Shown here: positions 58,501-64,000 of the stretch, piece after piece
Layout of the letters: each line of letters starts with the position of its first letter
Numbering within the stretch: the first letter of the stretch is position 1
Assembly: GCA_028554795.2 (NCBI GenBank)
Contig: CM068839.1
Coordinates: 40,515,006-40,579,005 of the forward strand
From: Sinohyriopsis cumingii
Lineage: Eukaryota > Mollusca > Bivalvia > Unionida > Unionidae
Direction of reading: 5' to 3'
DNA length: 64,000 bases
Translations under genes and position numbers: made by a program
The notes under the pieces: model-generated
The model's database searches: none
Told to the model about the DNA's origin: nothing
The model's input: only the letters and a program-made list of their open reading frames with translations

Positions 58501-60511
58501 CAACATTTTCTGTGGTGGACATCAACATAAAGTTTCTTCACTGCTTTCACATCACATGCTTCTGTCTCACAGGGTACAAGTCAAAACACAAGACAAGGAT
58601 GTATTCCGCTGTCAGTCGGTTATGGTAAGGTATGTACACTGGCTGAGGTACAAGTCTGGTACATGTGAGATCGGTACAATACCAACTGATCATTGCAGTG
58701 TCAATGGTGGGTTAGATATTCCTAAGTTTGTTTCTGGTTGACAAACAGTAAAATGTGTCATTGGTATCAATTTTGTTGTTTTGTAAAACTTGATTATTTT
58801 TTACATGGGTCAGATCCAACAGTAAATCAACACAGTCCCGATCTGCCACTAGATGAAAAAGAATGACTTTTGTGAATTTACAGTATTTGCTGTTTTATAT
58901 ATATATATATGCTTTACTAGTGGAGTCCAACTGCAAACAACATAATGTGCCAGATCAGGGTCTATGTTGTTTATTCTACAGATTACTTCTAACAAACTGC
59001 ATAGACCCAGATCTACCAGCACATTATACAATGGCAGATCTGGTTCTGTGGAATTTTCATTTGGATAGGTATGCATGTGTGTGATTTGGAATTTTCATGT
59101 AGCCATAACAATTTTAGTCATACCGCTATGATGTCTGCAGTGTGGCAGTCGATAGTGATGTCTTGCACTAGGGAATCATGCTGCAGACATGTAGCATCAT
59201 GTCCCATCCAGTCACATTATTTTGACACCAGACCAACCAATCCTAACACTAACCTCTTAATGCTGAGTGTCTAGCGAGGCAGTATTAATACCATTTTTAG
59301 TCTTTGGTAAGACTCGACCAGGATTCAAACCCGCAACCTCCCACATCCAAGGCAGATGCTCTAACCACTTAGGCCACTGGAGTGGTCCATTTGGATAGGA
59401 CTTACAAGCAAATATATATGGTATGTGAATTCTGCATTAATCCTAAAAATCCTTAAAACTTGTGATGAAAATGTGTTCCCATAATTAATTCAATGCACCC
59501 TTTAGTGTTTTTAAATCAGATTCATCTGCCAAATCTGGTGAAACCTTCATTAGCAGAAACTTGCTTATAATGGACACCTACTCGTATAGATCTTTTTTGT
59601 TAATTTCACTACTCAGATATTCAACATCTGTCCATGTTTCACTGTGTAATATTGAGTGCATGCTTGCACATGCTTTCAATACATCCTTCTGATTAACTGA
59701 CTTATAAGTCAACTTGTTTTACTGAAAATCTGAATCGTGCAGATTAGGAGTTGTCTTACAGGTGCGATTATCTATTAAATCTAGGGCATTATTAGAAACT
59801 CTCGATTTGTATAGTACATACAAAATACTGTCATTTCAAATATTTTTACATTTAAATGCCATTATTTCCATTAAGAAAGCAGAGATGGTATGCACTGTAT
59901 CTATCTGTTTCATTACTGTATACATTACACAACGCTTGTATCGATATTTGTATTTTAATAATATGAAAATATTAAACTGAATATTACAATGGCAAAGTTA
60001 AAGTATCCATCAATGTTGTTTACAGTGGAAGTTTCTATTCTGTTTGTGTTTGTCTTGGCCAGATCTAATTTCCAAATTACAATTCCCAAGTTACCTGCCA
60101 GAGCAGGTGAGATAATATGCTTTTTGCTTGTAAAGGCAGCACTACATTGTTTTTACATTTCTTTTAAAGAGCTATGAATATGATACTAATGTAAAGTCCA
60201 ATATTCAGTTAACTCTAGGTATTTAATCTGAGCTATTCTAATAATTCTCTGTACAACTCTGACTCACTGACAATAAGTCATCTTTTAACAACTTATCTGA
60301 TTTGATGTTCCTAAGTACACCCCAACTTATAGAAGGATCAAAGAGGAAAATATTAGCGTGCTGCTATACCCAAAAGTGGGGGTTCAATTATATTCATCTT
60401 ATAATTCAGTATATTCAATAATAATTAAAGAACAAGAAGAGAAAAACTTTTGCTCACCTTTGGTGGGTACTTGAAAGACGTATCACCAAAATTGAAATCC
60501 ATTTCTGCATT
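32894..60511 (-). CDS. DDX1: DDX1 ATP-dependent RNA helicase, partial gene (10 internal exons)
   Basis: DDX1 is a DEAD-box RNA helicase with a SPRY domain inserted between motif I and motif Ia; in animals it acts in tRNA ligase complexes, RNA-DNA hybrid clearance and RNA transport. Here ten exons on the minus strand join in compatible phases into 246 residues with no missing segment: end of SPRY ([13 protein letters not shown]), motif Ia PSRELAEQ, a GG segment (LLVIGG), motif Ib TPGR, motif II DEAD, motif III SAT in [13 protein letters not shown], then the RecA1-RecA2 linker [19 protein letters not shown]. The match to remembered animal DDX1 is close along the whole length, and the FDVKK and PTWxDLKGxDSVP stretches separate it from other DEAD-box families. 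All junctions are GT/AG. Exons for Walker A and most of SPRY lie past 64,000; motifs IV-VI were not found below 32,894. Introns carry SINEs, MITEs and minisatellites. Identification is strong; completeness of the gene is unknown. Confidence 0.93.
33398..33605 (+). mobile_element. Palindromic MITE copy in DDX1 intron
   Basis: CAAGTCAAGTCCAACTGCAA, CCAGCAAATCAGGGTCAATG, GCATAGACCCAGATCTATGG and TCAAGTTAGACTCAAGTCAT keep the family layout with many changes. 33,606-34,993 is intronic AT-rich DNA with nothing recognised. Confidence 0.75.
34994..35188 (-). mobile_element. SINE family I, degraded
   Basis: GAATAACCCAGGAAAACCCC, ACTACTGGCAATCTTTCTCA and the head side ACTCCGCCACCCAAAGCC match family I on the minus strand. 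Located within a DDX1 intron. Confidence 0.8.
35802..35876 (-). CDS. DDX1: DDX1 exon i: linker to RecA2
   Basis: 75 bp, 25 codons, phase 0 at both ends, reading [18 protein letters not shown] then PETVHHC. Vertebrate DDX1 has [25 protein letters not shown] at this place. Acceptor TTTTACAG, donor GTAAGT. Confidence 0.95.
36587..36911 (-). mobile_element. SINE family II, full length, in DDX1 intron
   Basis: The head lies near 36,905 (complement of CTCTAACCTAGAGGCCACTG) and the B box complement is GGGATCGAACCTGC. Target duplication CATTTTCAGTCAG is exact at 36,574-36,586 and 36,912-36,924. Confidence 0.92.
36930..38215 (+). repeat. About 140-bp repeat array, roughly 9 units, in DDX1 intron
   Basis: Unit cores such as GATTTTCAAGATGGCTGCCA (37,421), TTTTCATGATGTCTACCAAG (37,553), TTTTTCAAGATGTCCACCAT (37,685), and GATTTTCCCGATGGCCATGT (38,109) recur every 131-146 bp, each followed by GGCCATATTGGATGT-like, CACCATTTTCATTTAGGACC-like and GAAGTCTTCTGGTGAAAACC-like words. 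Units differ by 20-35%. Confidence 0.8.
38216..39368. other. DDX1 intron, no recognised element
   Basis: 38,190-38,225 contains AACAAGAAGCCCAAGTGGGC, shared with 51,308. Otherwise nothing recognisable. Confidence 0.5.
39369..39420 (-). mobile_element. LINE 3'-end fragment
   Basis: The minus strand reads TTTAAATAAAGTCATTACTA followed by (TTA)n, resembling the 3' end of the LINE at 18,240-18,298. Very short. Confidence 0.45.
39566..39706 (-). CDS. DDX1: DDX1 exon h: end of DEAD box, motif III SAT
   Basis: 141 bp, 47 codons, the longest exon here. It starts [18 protein letters not shown], giving the fourth residue of DEAD plus GLLSQGY, and continues to [20 protein letters not shown] before ending DVKKMA. 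SAT is motif III, which couples ATP hydrolysis to unwinding; [13 protein letters not shown] is nearly identical to the vertebrate protein. Acceptor TTACTGCAG, donor GTAAGT. Confidence 0.96.
39846..39905 (+). mobile_element. MITE fragment
   Basis: AAAGACCCAGATCTGCCACT then GTGAGATCTATGTCTCTGTT: one hairpin half of the palindromic MITE family. Confidence 0.6.
40482..40510. repeat. (GA)n microsatellite
   Basis: About 14 GA dinucleotides. Confidence 0.97.
40511..42325. other. DDX1 intron, no gene
   Basis: Contains a short duplicated phrase TGTCCACCAAATCTTG / TGTCCACCAAATCTGG (41,928 and 41,990) and, at 41,655-41,720, a GAGAAATATAGTCTCTAGAC piece shared with 51,545. No exon is needed here: exons g and h join directly. 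Confidence 0.6.
42326..42424 (-). CDS. DDX1: DDX1 exon g: motif Ib and first part of DEAD box
   Basis: 99 bp, 33 codons, phase 0 at both ends. It begins [19 protein letters not shown] and ends FFVLDEA. TPGR is motif Ib (RNA binding). The final LDEA supplies the first three residues of the DEAD box, whose last aspartate is the first codon of the next exon. Donor GTAAGT, acceptor TTATAG. Confidence 0.95.
43485..43687 (-). mobile_element. SINE family II, truncated, in DDX1 intron
   Basis: ATTTTTAATGTAGCTTTAAC through CACTAACCTCTTAATGCTGA matches the family II tail and body; the tRNA-like head is absent. Confidence 0.88.
43933..43993 (-). CDS. DDX1: DDX1 exon f: GG motif segment
   Basis: 61 bp. 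The first base completes arginine, followed by 20 codons, [20 protein letters not shown], corresponding to [20 protein letters not shown]. This holds the conserved GG between motifs Ia and Ib. Acceptor ATATTGCAG, donor GTAGGT. The intron before it (about 5.8 kb) contains the roughly 140-bp repeat arrays, a palindrome and a 51-bp minisatellite. Confidence 0.92.
44205..44392 (+). mobile_element. Palindromic MITE copy in DDX1 intron
   Basis: Ends ACCATATATATATATTCTTA and GTGGGTATATATGGT; TTGGGTCCAACTGCAAACTG on the left. Part of the left hairpin is deleted (ACACAGATCTGGCTCTAT). The right half keeps CAGACCCTGATCC and TAGATCAGGG. Confidence 0.85.
44393..45219. other. DDX1 intron, no gene
   Basis: Holds phrases such as CTTTGACCCCCAAGTCAATA (44,807) of a dispersed low-copy repeat also seen near 36,200 and 48,980-49,280. 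No coding signal. Confidence 0.5.
45220..45870 (+). repeat. About 140-bp repeat, scattered units, interrupted by a LINE tail
   Basis: Cores at about 45,225 (GTAGGAGCCATATTTGCTAC), 45,365, 45,710 (TTTTTAAAATGACTGCCATG) and 45,815 (GATTTTCAAGATGGCCACTG). Same orientation as the other arrays. Confidence 0.7.
45433..45560 (-). mobile_element. Non-LTR 3'-end fragment
   Basis: (AAT)n followed by GAAGACTTTGTATAGTGCCT and AAGCTCTAAGCGCTTTACAA. This start, read on the minus strand as a 3' end with TTA repeats, is a pattern I associate with invertebrate LINE/SINE tails. It differs from the LINE at 14.4-18.3 kb. Confidence 0.5.
46310..46500 (+). repeat. About 140-bp repeat with 40-bp internal duplication
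   Basis: GAAGATGGCTACTGTGGTGC...ATTAGATCAGGACCACT is repeated at 46,383 and 46,423, flanked by the usual GTCTTCTTGTG/CACCATTTTCAT words. 46,501-47,111 shows nothing further; a short frame at 46,695-46,880 is unsupported. Confidence 0.8.
47112..47237. repeat. Palindromic element, about 54-bp arms
   Basis: Left arm AGGTTACTGCATTTGTATGG...GGATGGATATACTGCA; right arm TGCAGTATTCCATCC...CCATACAAATGCAGTAACCT. The loop is about 16 bp (CTCCCAAGGTCA). Near-perfect snapback, likely a small foldback transposon in a DDX1 intron. Confidence 0.92.
47240..47900 (+). repeat. About 140-bp repeat array, 5 units, in DDX1 intron
   Basis: Cores at 47,300 (GTAAAAATGGGTATAGTGGT), 47,530 (AAGATGTTCAAGATGGCCAC), 47,675 (AACAAGATTTTCAAATGACT) and 47,815 (AGATATTCATGATGGCTGCT), each with CACCATT..TCATTTA and GAAGTCTTCTGATGAAAACC words. 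Confidence 0.8.
47912..48112. repeat. 51-bp minisatellite, 4 units
   Basis: Four units of ATGTTTTATGGCAATACTCC plus AAGCAGTTTAGAAACAAATG plus ACAGACAAGTC; the first three are identical and the last ends in a variant GTGATAGAC. 51 = 17 codons, giving an in-frame peptide repeat [17 protein letters not shown] on the plus strand. Confidence 0.97.
48166..48372 (+). mobile_element. SINE family I, 5'-truncated with perfect target duplication
   Basis: Begins inside the head at CACTGCCATCTCACCTCTGT, lacking about the first 45 bp (A box), and ends in a (CAA/TAA) tail. Exact 12-bp target duplication CAAATTTTACAT at 48,154-48,165 and 48,373-48,384 shows that the truncation happened at insertion. Confidence 0.93.
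48373..49395. other. DDX1 intron with TGACCTTGA-rich repeat remnant
   Basis: Phrases GTTACAACCCTGACAGC, TTGCAGCCTTGACCTTGACC and CATGACCTTGATCTTGAGGT recur loosely at 48,820-49,290. No gene. Confidence 0.5.
49396..49655 (-). mobile_element. SINE family I, full length, in DDX1 intron
   Basis: Minus-strand head GGGGCCCCGAGTGGCTGAGT, B box GGGTTCGAGTC, and tail (ACAACAACAA) seen as GTTGTTGTTGTTGGGTTTAA. Target duplication ACAGGTAAATGT / ACAAGTAAATGT at 49,384-49,395 and 49,656-49,667. Confidence 0.94.
49776..49828 (-). CDS. DDX1: DDX1 exon e: helix after motif Ia
   Basis: 53 bp, 17 codons plus two bases, reading [17 protein letters not shown] then AG of an arginine codon. It matches TLNNIKQFKKYIDNPKLR of vertebrate DDX1. 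Acceptor CTTCTAAG, donor GTAGGT. A family I SINE lies 120 bp away on the upstream (higher-coordinate side excluded) 3' intron side at 49,396-49,655. Confidence 0.9.
49829..50544. other. DDX1 intron, no recognised element
   Basis: AT-rich, no coding signal. Confidence 0.5.
50545..50745 (-). mobile_element. Palindromic MITE copy in DDX1 intron
   Basis: CAGCAGATCAGGGACTACGT precedes AACAAACTGCATAGACTCAG and TACAGAACTGGGTCTGTACA, i.e. the order of the inverted copy at 21,169. Ends are TATAAGTCAAGTCCAACTGC and CAGTTGGACTCATAAGTGAG. Confidence 0.85.
50818..50841 (-). CDS. DDX1: DDX1 exon d: 24-nt microexon, motif Ia
   Basis: Only 24 bp, eight codons, PSRELAEQ, which is helicase motif Ia of DDX1. 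A T-rich tract ending TTTTTTTCAG precedes it and donor GTAAAA follows. It sits between introns of about 2.7 kb and 1.0 kb. Both flanking exons need exactly these eight residues in phase 0, so the call is firm despite the size; automatic gene finders may well miss it. Confidence 0.88.
51290..51610. repeat. Unclassified dispersed repeat in DDX1 intron
   Basis: CAACAAGAAACCCAAGTGGG (51,308) matches 38,201; GTGATATAAACCCAAGTTTA (51,519) matches 42,072; GAGAAATATGGTCTCTAGAT with CAACAAATTCAGCCAATCAG (51,549-51,598) matches 41,660-41,706. The joint recurrence suggests a roughly 300-bp family whose other copies are broken up. 51,611-52,699 shows nothing else. Confidence 0.55.
52700..53137. repeat. 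23-bp minisatellite, about 19 units
   Basis: Units of TTACAGCATTGGGTTAGGTC plus AAT with GTATC/GTGTC variants. Mixed unit types and indels; the local plus frame at 52,692-52,901 is a by-product. Confidence 0.95.
53232..53480 (+). mobile_element. SINE family I, degraded, in DDX1 intron
   Basis: CACCTCTGTCCACATGGGTT, GTGAGAAAGCTTGACAGTAG, AGCCACCATGTATAGCCTAT and a CAACAGCAACATCAACAACA tail. It ends 57 bp before the 3' splice-donor side of exon c. Confidence 0.85.
53537..53595 (-). CDS. DDX1: DDX1 exon c: segment before motif Ia
   Basis: 59 bp: two bases completing glycine, then 19 codons reading [19 protein letters not shown]. The end NAPQAIIIE matches NAPKALIVE of vertebrate DDX1, the beta strand that leads into motif Ia; the start is low-complexity and variable, as expected of the linker. 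Acceptor ATTTTTCAG, donor GTATTT (weaker than the other donors here). Confidence 0.9.
53883..53928. repeat. 23-bp tandem duplication
   Basis: GACTAGGATATATGTTTGCA plus TC occurs twice. 53,929-54,359 has no other feature. Confidence 0.85.
54360..55560 (-). pseudogene. Unidentified coding-like remnant (possible retroelement gag)
   Basis: Minus-strand frames in series: 55,545-55,324 ([17 protein letters not shown]), 55,312-55,109 (acidic, [20 protein letters not shown] then [11 protein letters not shown]), a shifted [19 protein letters not shown] near 55,150, and [20 protein letters not shown] near 54,470-54,420. The acidic tract followed by helix-rich segments and the many frame breaks suggest an old gag-like gene rather than a host exon. 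I cannot name the family. It lies inside the DDX1 intron between exons b and c. Confidence 0.35.
55561..57465. other. DDX1 intron, no supported gene
   Basis: 55,770-55,870 contains a GGGGCCCC-rich fragment (GCCTAGGGGCCCCATGACTA, CAAGGGGGCCCCAACATTTT). The rest is AT-rich with short frames only. Confidence 0.5.
57466..57654 (+). mobile_element. Palindromic MITE copy in DDX1 intron
   Basis: GCTTATAAGTCAACTGCAAA, GGCAGATCTGGGTCCATGTA, CAGACCCTGATCTGCCTGCA and GCAGATCAGGGTCTATGTTG in order; the right hairpin is perfect over GACCCTGATCTG / CAGATCAGGGTC. It ends about 280 bp from exon b. Confidence 0.88.
57933..57993 (-). CDS. DDX1: DDX1 exon b: SPRY-to-helicase linker
   Basis: 61 bp, 20 codons plus one base. 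It starts [16 protein letters not shown] and follows exon a directly, corresponding to DGFVALSKAPDG in vertebrate DDX1. Acceptor CTTGCAG and donor GTAAGT are both good. The last base G completes a glycine codon with the next exon. Confidence 0.9.
57994..58804. other. DDX1 intron, no recognised element
   Basis: A plus frame at 58,448-58,741 (97 codons) has no recognisable domain and no splice or promoter support. Confidence 0.45.
58805..59420 (-). mobile_element. Palindromic MITE copy, split by SINE II
   Basis: Left part 58,805-59,069 has GTGGAGTCCAACTGCAAACA, GCCAGATCAGGGTCTATGTT, AACTGCATAGACCCAGATCT and GGCAGATCTGGTTCTGTGGA. After the SINE the right end resumes with GGACTTACAAGCAAATATAT and ATGGTATG. 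A partial second hairpin at 58,835-58,855 suggests a neighbouring fragment. Confidence 0.85.
59070..59387 (-). mobile_element. SINE family II, full length, inside a MITE
   Basis: Head complement CTAACCACTTAGGCCACTGG near 59,362, B box complement GGATTCAAACCCGC, tail ending near TGCATGTGTGTGATTTGGAA. Target duplication CATTTGGATAGG is exact at 59,058-59,069 and 59,388-59,399. Confidence 0.94.
59421..60457. other. DDX1 intron, no recognised element
   Basis: AT-rich; plus frames at 59,762-59,980 and 59,989-60,177 are unsupported. Confidence 0.5.
60458..60511 (-). CDS. DDX1: DDX1 exon a: end of SPRY domain
   Basis: 54 bp, 18 codons, phase 0 at both ends. It reads [18 protein letters not shown], matching the end of the DDX1 SPRY insert (NAELKFNFG...FKFPPK in vertebrates). 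Acceptor TTTAACAG lies just above 60,511 and donor GTGAGC just below 60,458. The preceding exon should encode the remaining SPRY strands and was not seen in 60,512-64,000, which holds minisatellites and a retroelement remnant. Confidence 0.9.
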
Positions 60512-60710
60512 CTGTTAAAGAAATTAAAAAAACAAGGATAAAGCTTTAATGTAATTATACAGCTTATACTCAGACTGAATCAATGAAAAATGTATGTCAC
60601 TAGCTTGATTCGATGGTGAGTAAAAATTCAGATTGGACATGAAATTGATCAATTCTGTAAACAGATCTGGATCATAAGCATGAACACTTATGTTTTAAAT
60701 AAACAAACGT

Positions 60711-61370
60711 CCTAAGTACTTACGTTTTAAGTTAGTGAGGGTCATGTACTTGTGTTTTGAATTAGTGAGGGTCATGTACTTGTGTTTTAAATTAGTGAGG
60801 GTCATGTACTTGTGTTTTAAATTAGTGAGGGTCATGTACTTGTGTTTTAAATTAGTGAGGGTCATGTAATTGTGTTTTAAATTAGTGAGGGTCATGTAAT
60901 TGTGTTTTAAATTAGTGAGGGTCATGTAATTGTGTTTTAAATTAGTGAGGGTCATGTACTTGTGTTTTAAATTAGTGAGGGTCATGTACTTGTGTTTTAA
61001 ATTAGTAAGGGTCATGTACTTGTGCTTTAAATTAGTGAGGGTCATGTACTTGTGTTTTGAATTAGTGAGGGTCATGTAATTGTGTTTTAAATTATTGAAT
61101 ATTAAATATACTTCTGTTTTAAATTTTGTGAATATCACACAGTTATGCTTTAAATTACTGAAAATCATACAATTCTTTTAAACCAGTGAATGTTATGTAC
61201 ACTTGTTTTGAATTAGTGACTGTCATTTACTTATGCTTTAAATAAGTGAAAATCATATACACTTACGTTCAAATTAGTGAATGTAATATACACTTATGTT
61301 TTAAATAAGTGAATGTCATACACACGTTTTAATGTCATATATAGTTCTTTTAAATTGGTGACAGTCAGTG
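60711..61370. repeat. 30-bp minisatellite, 12+ clean units plus decayed flank
   Basis: Units TTGTGTTTTAAATTAGTGAG plus GGTCATGTAC. Up to about 61,085 units are 90-100% alike with a C/A variant (GTACTTG or GTAATTG) in runs; 61,086-61,370 is a diverged continuation. 30 bp = 10 codons, so the minus strand has a 157-codon frame of MTLTNLKHKY repeats. Confidence 0.97.
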
Positions 61371-61564
61371 ATCACATAAGTATAAAATTTTACCAAACAA
61401 TTTACTTTCTATGTCATTTAAACTCCCCAGTCACATTGGTGGCATGAGAATAGGTAACAAAAGGAAGCAGCAACCATTCAAGGGTAGAATGGCTGTGATC
61501 CCTATGTAAAGGTAAACTGTTCTTCTGCAATGAGGGCAGCACAACTGACAAACATGCAGAAGTA

Positions 61565-62301
61565 CTGAACTCATGCTCATCACGATGTTGTGTTGGCATC
61601 AAAGTGACAGTCATGGAGAAGTGCTTAACTCATGATCATCAGGACTCACACCTGTCAGGACATTGTGCTGACATCAAAGTGACAGTCATGGAGAAGTGCT
61701 TAACTCATGATCCTCAGGACTCACACCTGCCAGGACACTGTGCTGACATCAAAGTGAGTCATGGAGAAGTGCTTAACTCATGATCATTAGCACGTTGTGC
61801 TGACATCAAACTGACAGTCATGGAGAAGTGCTTAACTCATGATCATCAGAATGTTGTAATGACATCAAACTGACAGTCATGGAGAAGTGCTTAACTCATG
61901 ATCATCAGGACTCACACCTGTCAGGACATTGTGCTGACATCAAAGTGACAGTCATGGATAAGTGCTTAACTCATGATTATCAGGACATTGTGCTGACATC
62001 AAAGTGTCAGTCATGGAGAAGTGCTTATCTCATGATCATCAGGATATTGTGATGACATCAAAGTGACAGTCATGGAGAAGTGCTTAACTCATGATCATCA
62101 GGACATTGTGCTGACATCAAAGTGACAGTCATGGAGAAGTGCTTAACTCATGATCATCAGGATATTGTGATGACATCAAAGTGACAGTCATGGAGAAGTG
62201 CTTAACTCATGATCATCAGGACACAGTGCTAACATCAAATTGATAGTCATGCAGAAAGGCTGAACTCACACCTGTCAGGACATTGTGCTGACATCAAACT
62301 G
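61565..62301. repeat. 59-bp minisatellite, about 12 units with long and short forms
   Basis: Units CATCAGGACATTGTGCTGAC plus ATCAAAGTGACAGTCATGGA plus GAAGTGCTTAACTCATGAT. Three units carry an extra GACTCACACCTGTCAGGACA-type insert. 62,302-62,689 is low-copy DNA that may belong to the retroelement beyond it. Confidence 0.95.
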
Positions 62302-62689
62302 TTCTAATAGTTCCCTGGACTACAGGAACTGGACCCATCAGATTCAATTCATGTCTCTGCAAAACTAGATCACATAGATAAATACTTGCGAGACTCAACT
62401 GTGCAGGCCAGTCAAAAAGGTTTCTTTTATGTTTCAGATCAAAATGGTACTTTCAAACACAAGGTCTGCGGTTACTGATCTGATCTCACAAGTCGGGAAC
62501 CTCATGATGTGTTATCTCATTGTTTAAGTAAGCAGAGTGAATAACCACTTAAGATGTGATGCTAGGGCTTGAGAAGTTATATCATCTTGATTGACCATCA
62601 CTGGTAGAAAAGACTTTGCCAGGCCCCAGAACTTTCTCTGATGGCATCCAATTCTTAGCTATAAAGCCTGGTTGCATGATGAGTACCAT

Positions 62690-63470
62690 GGAATCATCCA
62701 ATATGAATTGGTGACAATTCAGGTCCACTGAACGAGCATGCAACTCGAAGTTTTGATCTTCTTTTCTGTATTATCTTCGGTACTGGAACCTTGGGGGATA
62801 AGTGTAGGCTTGCCCCCCACCCCACAAAACTAACTGGCTGAAATGCATCCACAACCCAAACTTCTGGGCCCGGGACCTGGGAGACAAAGTGTTTCCAATT
62901 CCACCTCCTGGTGAAGAGGTTTATCATTGGACCAGAGCATATGAATCCAATGAAAGACTGAAGGATGTACAGACCACTCGGTGTAAAGGATTTGGCCTCT
63001 TCTCAATAGTGTGTCAGCATGGACATAGCGCCTGCTGGGAATGTGCCTGACTGATATCTTCAGTTGGGTGCACCAGTGAATAAAGTTCCAGGCCAGAACA
63101 CACAGGTCATGTGATTTGTTCCCCATCTCACCCACCCCATTACACTTGAAGAGATGAGCTACCATCACTGAACTGTCCAATATGAGAACTGTCTTTCCAT
63201 GAAGTCAATTCTTCCAAAAATGAAATGCTTTTACCACAGCTTTCATTTCTTGAAAGTTTATGTGAAAAAGTCACTTTTCTGCATCCCTCCTTTCCACTGT
63301 CCATGGTGAAGATTGGTAACAAATTGGCTTTCATACTGTGCAAATCATAACTTCCAGGTGGGAACATTCCTGAGGAATTCCTTCTGTGAACTACTGTGTG
63401 TTGTGCCACTGATGCATACATGATATGATTCTGGTCAAGATCATAATTCATTGATTAAATCAACTGAAAA
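62690..63470 (-). mobile_element. DIRS-like retroelement remnant, copy C (RNase H and downstream)
   Basis: Minus strand, over shifting frames: a D-A-S-like start is lost, then FHINFQEMKAVVKAFHFWKN (about 63,270-63,210), LDSSVMVAHLFKCNGVGEMG (63,180), DLCVLAWNFIHWC, ISVRHIPSRRYVHADTLLRR, TEWSVHPSVF, and INLFTRRWNWKHFVSQVPGP, VVDAF (62,927-62,850). This matches the RNase H-to-YR region of DIRS/Ngaro-type elements (H-I-P-G-x-x-N-x-x-A-D-x-L-S-R; E-W-S-L-x-P-x-V-F; D-L-F-A-x-R-x-N-x-x-L). At least three frame breaks. 63,471-64,000 has no recognisable domain. Confidence 0.72.
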
Positions 63471-64000
63471 AGGGGTGTCACAGGGCCATCTACAATGGAT
63501 GCATGAAAAGGCAGTTGAGAAGAAAAAAATCCACTGCACCATCAAACAGAATAAGGAATCACAGAAACTTCTTTCTTGAATCAACTATCAGAAAACTGAT
63601 TATGCAAGCTCAATAATCTGCACAATACATACATTAAGGTGGAAAAAATGGTCAAGACTGGCCTAGGTGGACAAAATTCTGAGATGGAATGACTAGTTCC
63701 AATTCACAATAAGCCTAACTATCTCGAATGGAAAGATTGTTCCTGCCTTGCTCCAATGATGCACTAACCAAAGGTTTTTAGATGATGTCATAGAAAATAC
63801 TTCCAAGATGCAGTTGATGATGTCAAGTAGACACAGCTGATGACCTCACGACCATCCATGGATGGATGCTGTGACCAAATTGGAGTGTGCATATGTGCAA
63901 TTGATTAATTATTCTTGGAACCTGAAACCGAAGTAACTTGGACAATGCTGGCTGCATATATGTGTTGGTGAAGTCTAAACTGCCCGAAAATTCCTCCCAT
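63471..64000. other. No recognisable feature at window end
   Basis: It may be the upstream part of copy C, but I could not read an RT in any frame, and no DDX1 SPRY exon is visible. Confidence 0.4.

Noticed and set aside
60695-61168. 157-codon minus-strand frame made of MTLTNLKHKY repeats
   Set aside because: It is open only because the 30-bp minisatellite period is a multiple of three and the unit lacks stops; no non-repeat coding sequence flanks it.
63140-63451. Minus frame at the window end as a DDX1 SPRY exon
   Set aside because: It reads as retroelement RNase H sequence (continuing into 62,830-63,180), not SPRY.

Overview
This is a gene-poor, AT-rich, repeat-dense piece of an animal nuclear genome. 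The evidence is spliced exons of a conserved animal helicase gene with GT/AG introns of 0.8-5.7 kb, tRNA-derived SINEs, a non-LTR retrotransposon, DIRS-like and hAT remnants, and many minisatellites. The repeat mix suggests a marine invertebrate, most likely a mollusc (bivalve-like), but that assignment is inference from general familiarity, not from a search.

The one host gene I can support is DDX1, an ATP-dependent DEAD-box RNA helicase, on the minus strand. Ten consecutive exons between 60,511 and 32,894 give an unbroken 246-residue reading with compatible splice phases. They run from the end of the SPRY insert through helicase motifs Ia, Ib, II (DEAD) and III into the start of the second RecA domain. 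The 5' exons (Walker A and most of SPRY) must lie beyond base 64,000. The 3' exons (motifs IV-VI and the C-terminus) were not found in 1-32,893.

Layout. 1-13.1 kb: two decayed DIRS-like retroelements (about 0.97-2.3 and 10.57-13.13 kb, minus strand), five minisatellites and SINE copies. 13.4-18.3 kb: a MITE and a near full-length but broken non-LTR retrotransposon, split by a SINE with a perfect 12-bp target duplication. 18.4-31.3 kb: SINEs, three MITE copies, a 52-bp satellite, an (AT)n run, a palindrome and long featureless AT-rich DNA. 31.36-32.46 kb: an internally deleted hAT transposon with recognisable terminal repeats. 32.9-60.5 kb: DDX1 exons, with introns full of SINEs, MITEs, arrays of a roughly 140-bp repeat and a 51-bp minisatellite. 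60.7-62.3 kb: two minisatellites. 62.7-63.47 kb: a third DIRS-like remnant carrying an RNase H region.

The small elements form three dispersed families: SINE family I (class II tRNA-like head, CAA tail, about 248 bp), SINE family II (a different tRNA-like head, about 320 bp, mostly lying on the minus strand here), and a MITE about 200 bp long whose two halves are each hairpins. Nesting gives a relative order: SINE I landed in both the DIRS-like element and the LINE, and SINE II landed in two MITE copies. I saw no prokaryotic genes, CRISPR array, rRNA or intact tRNA gene.
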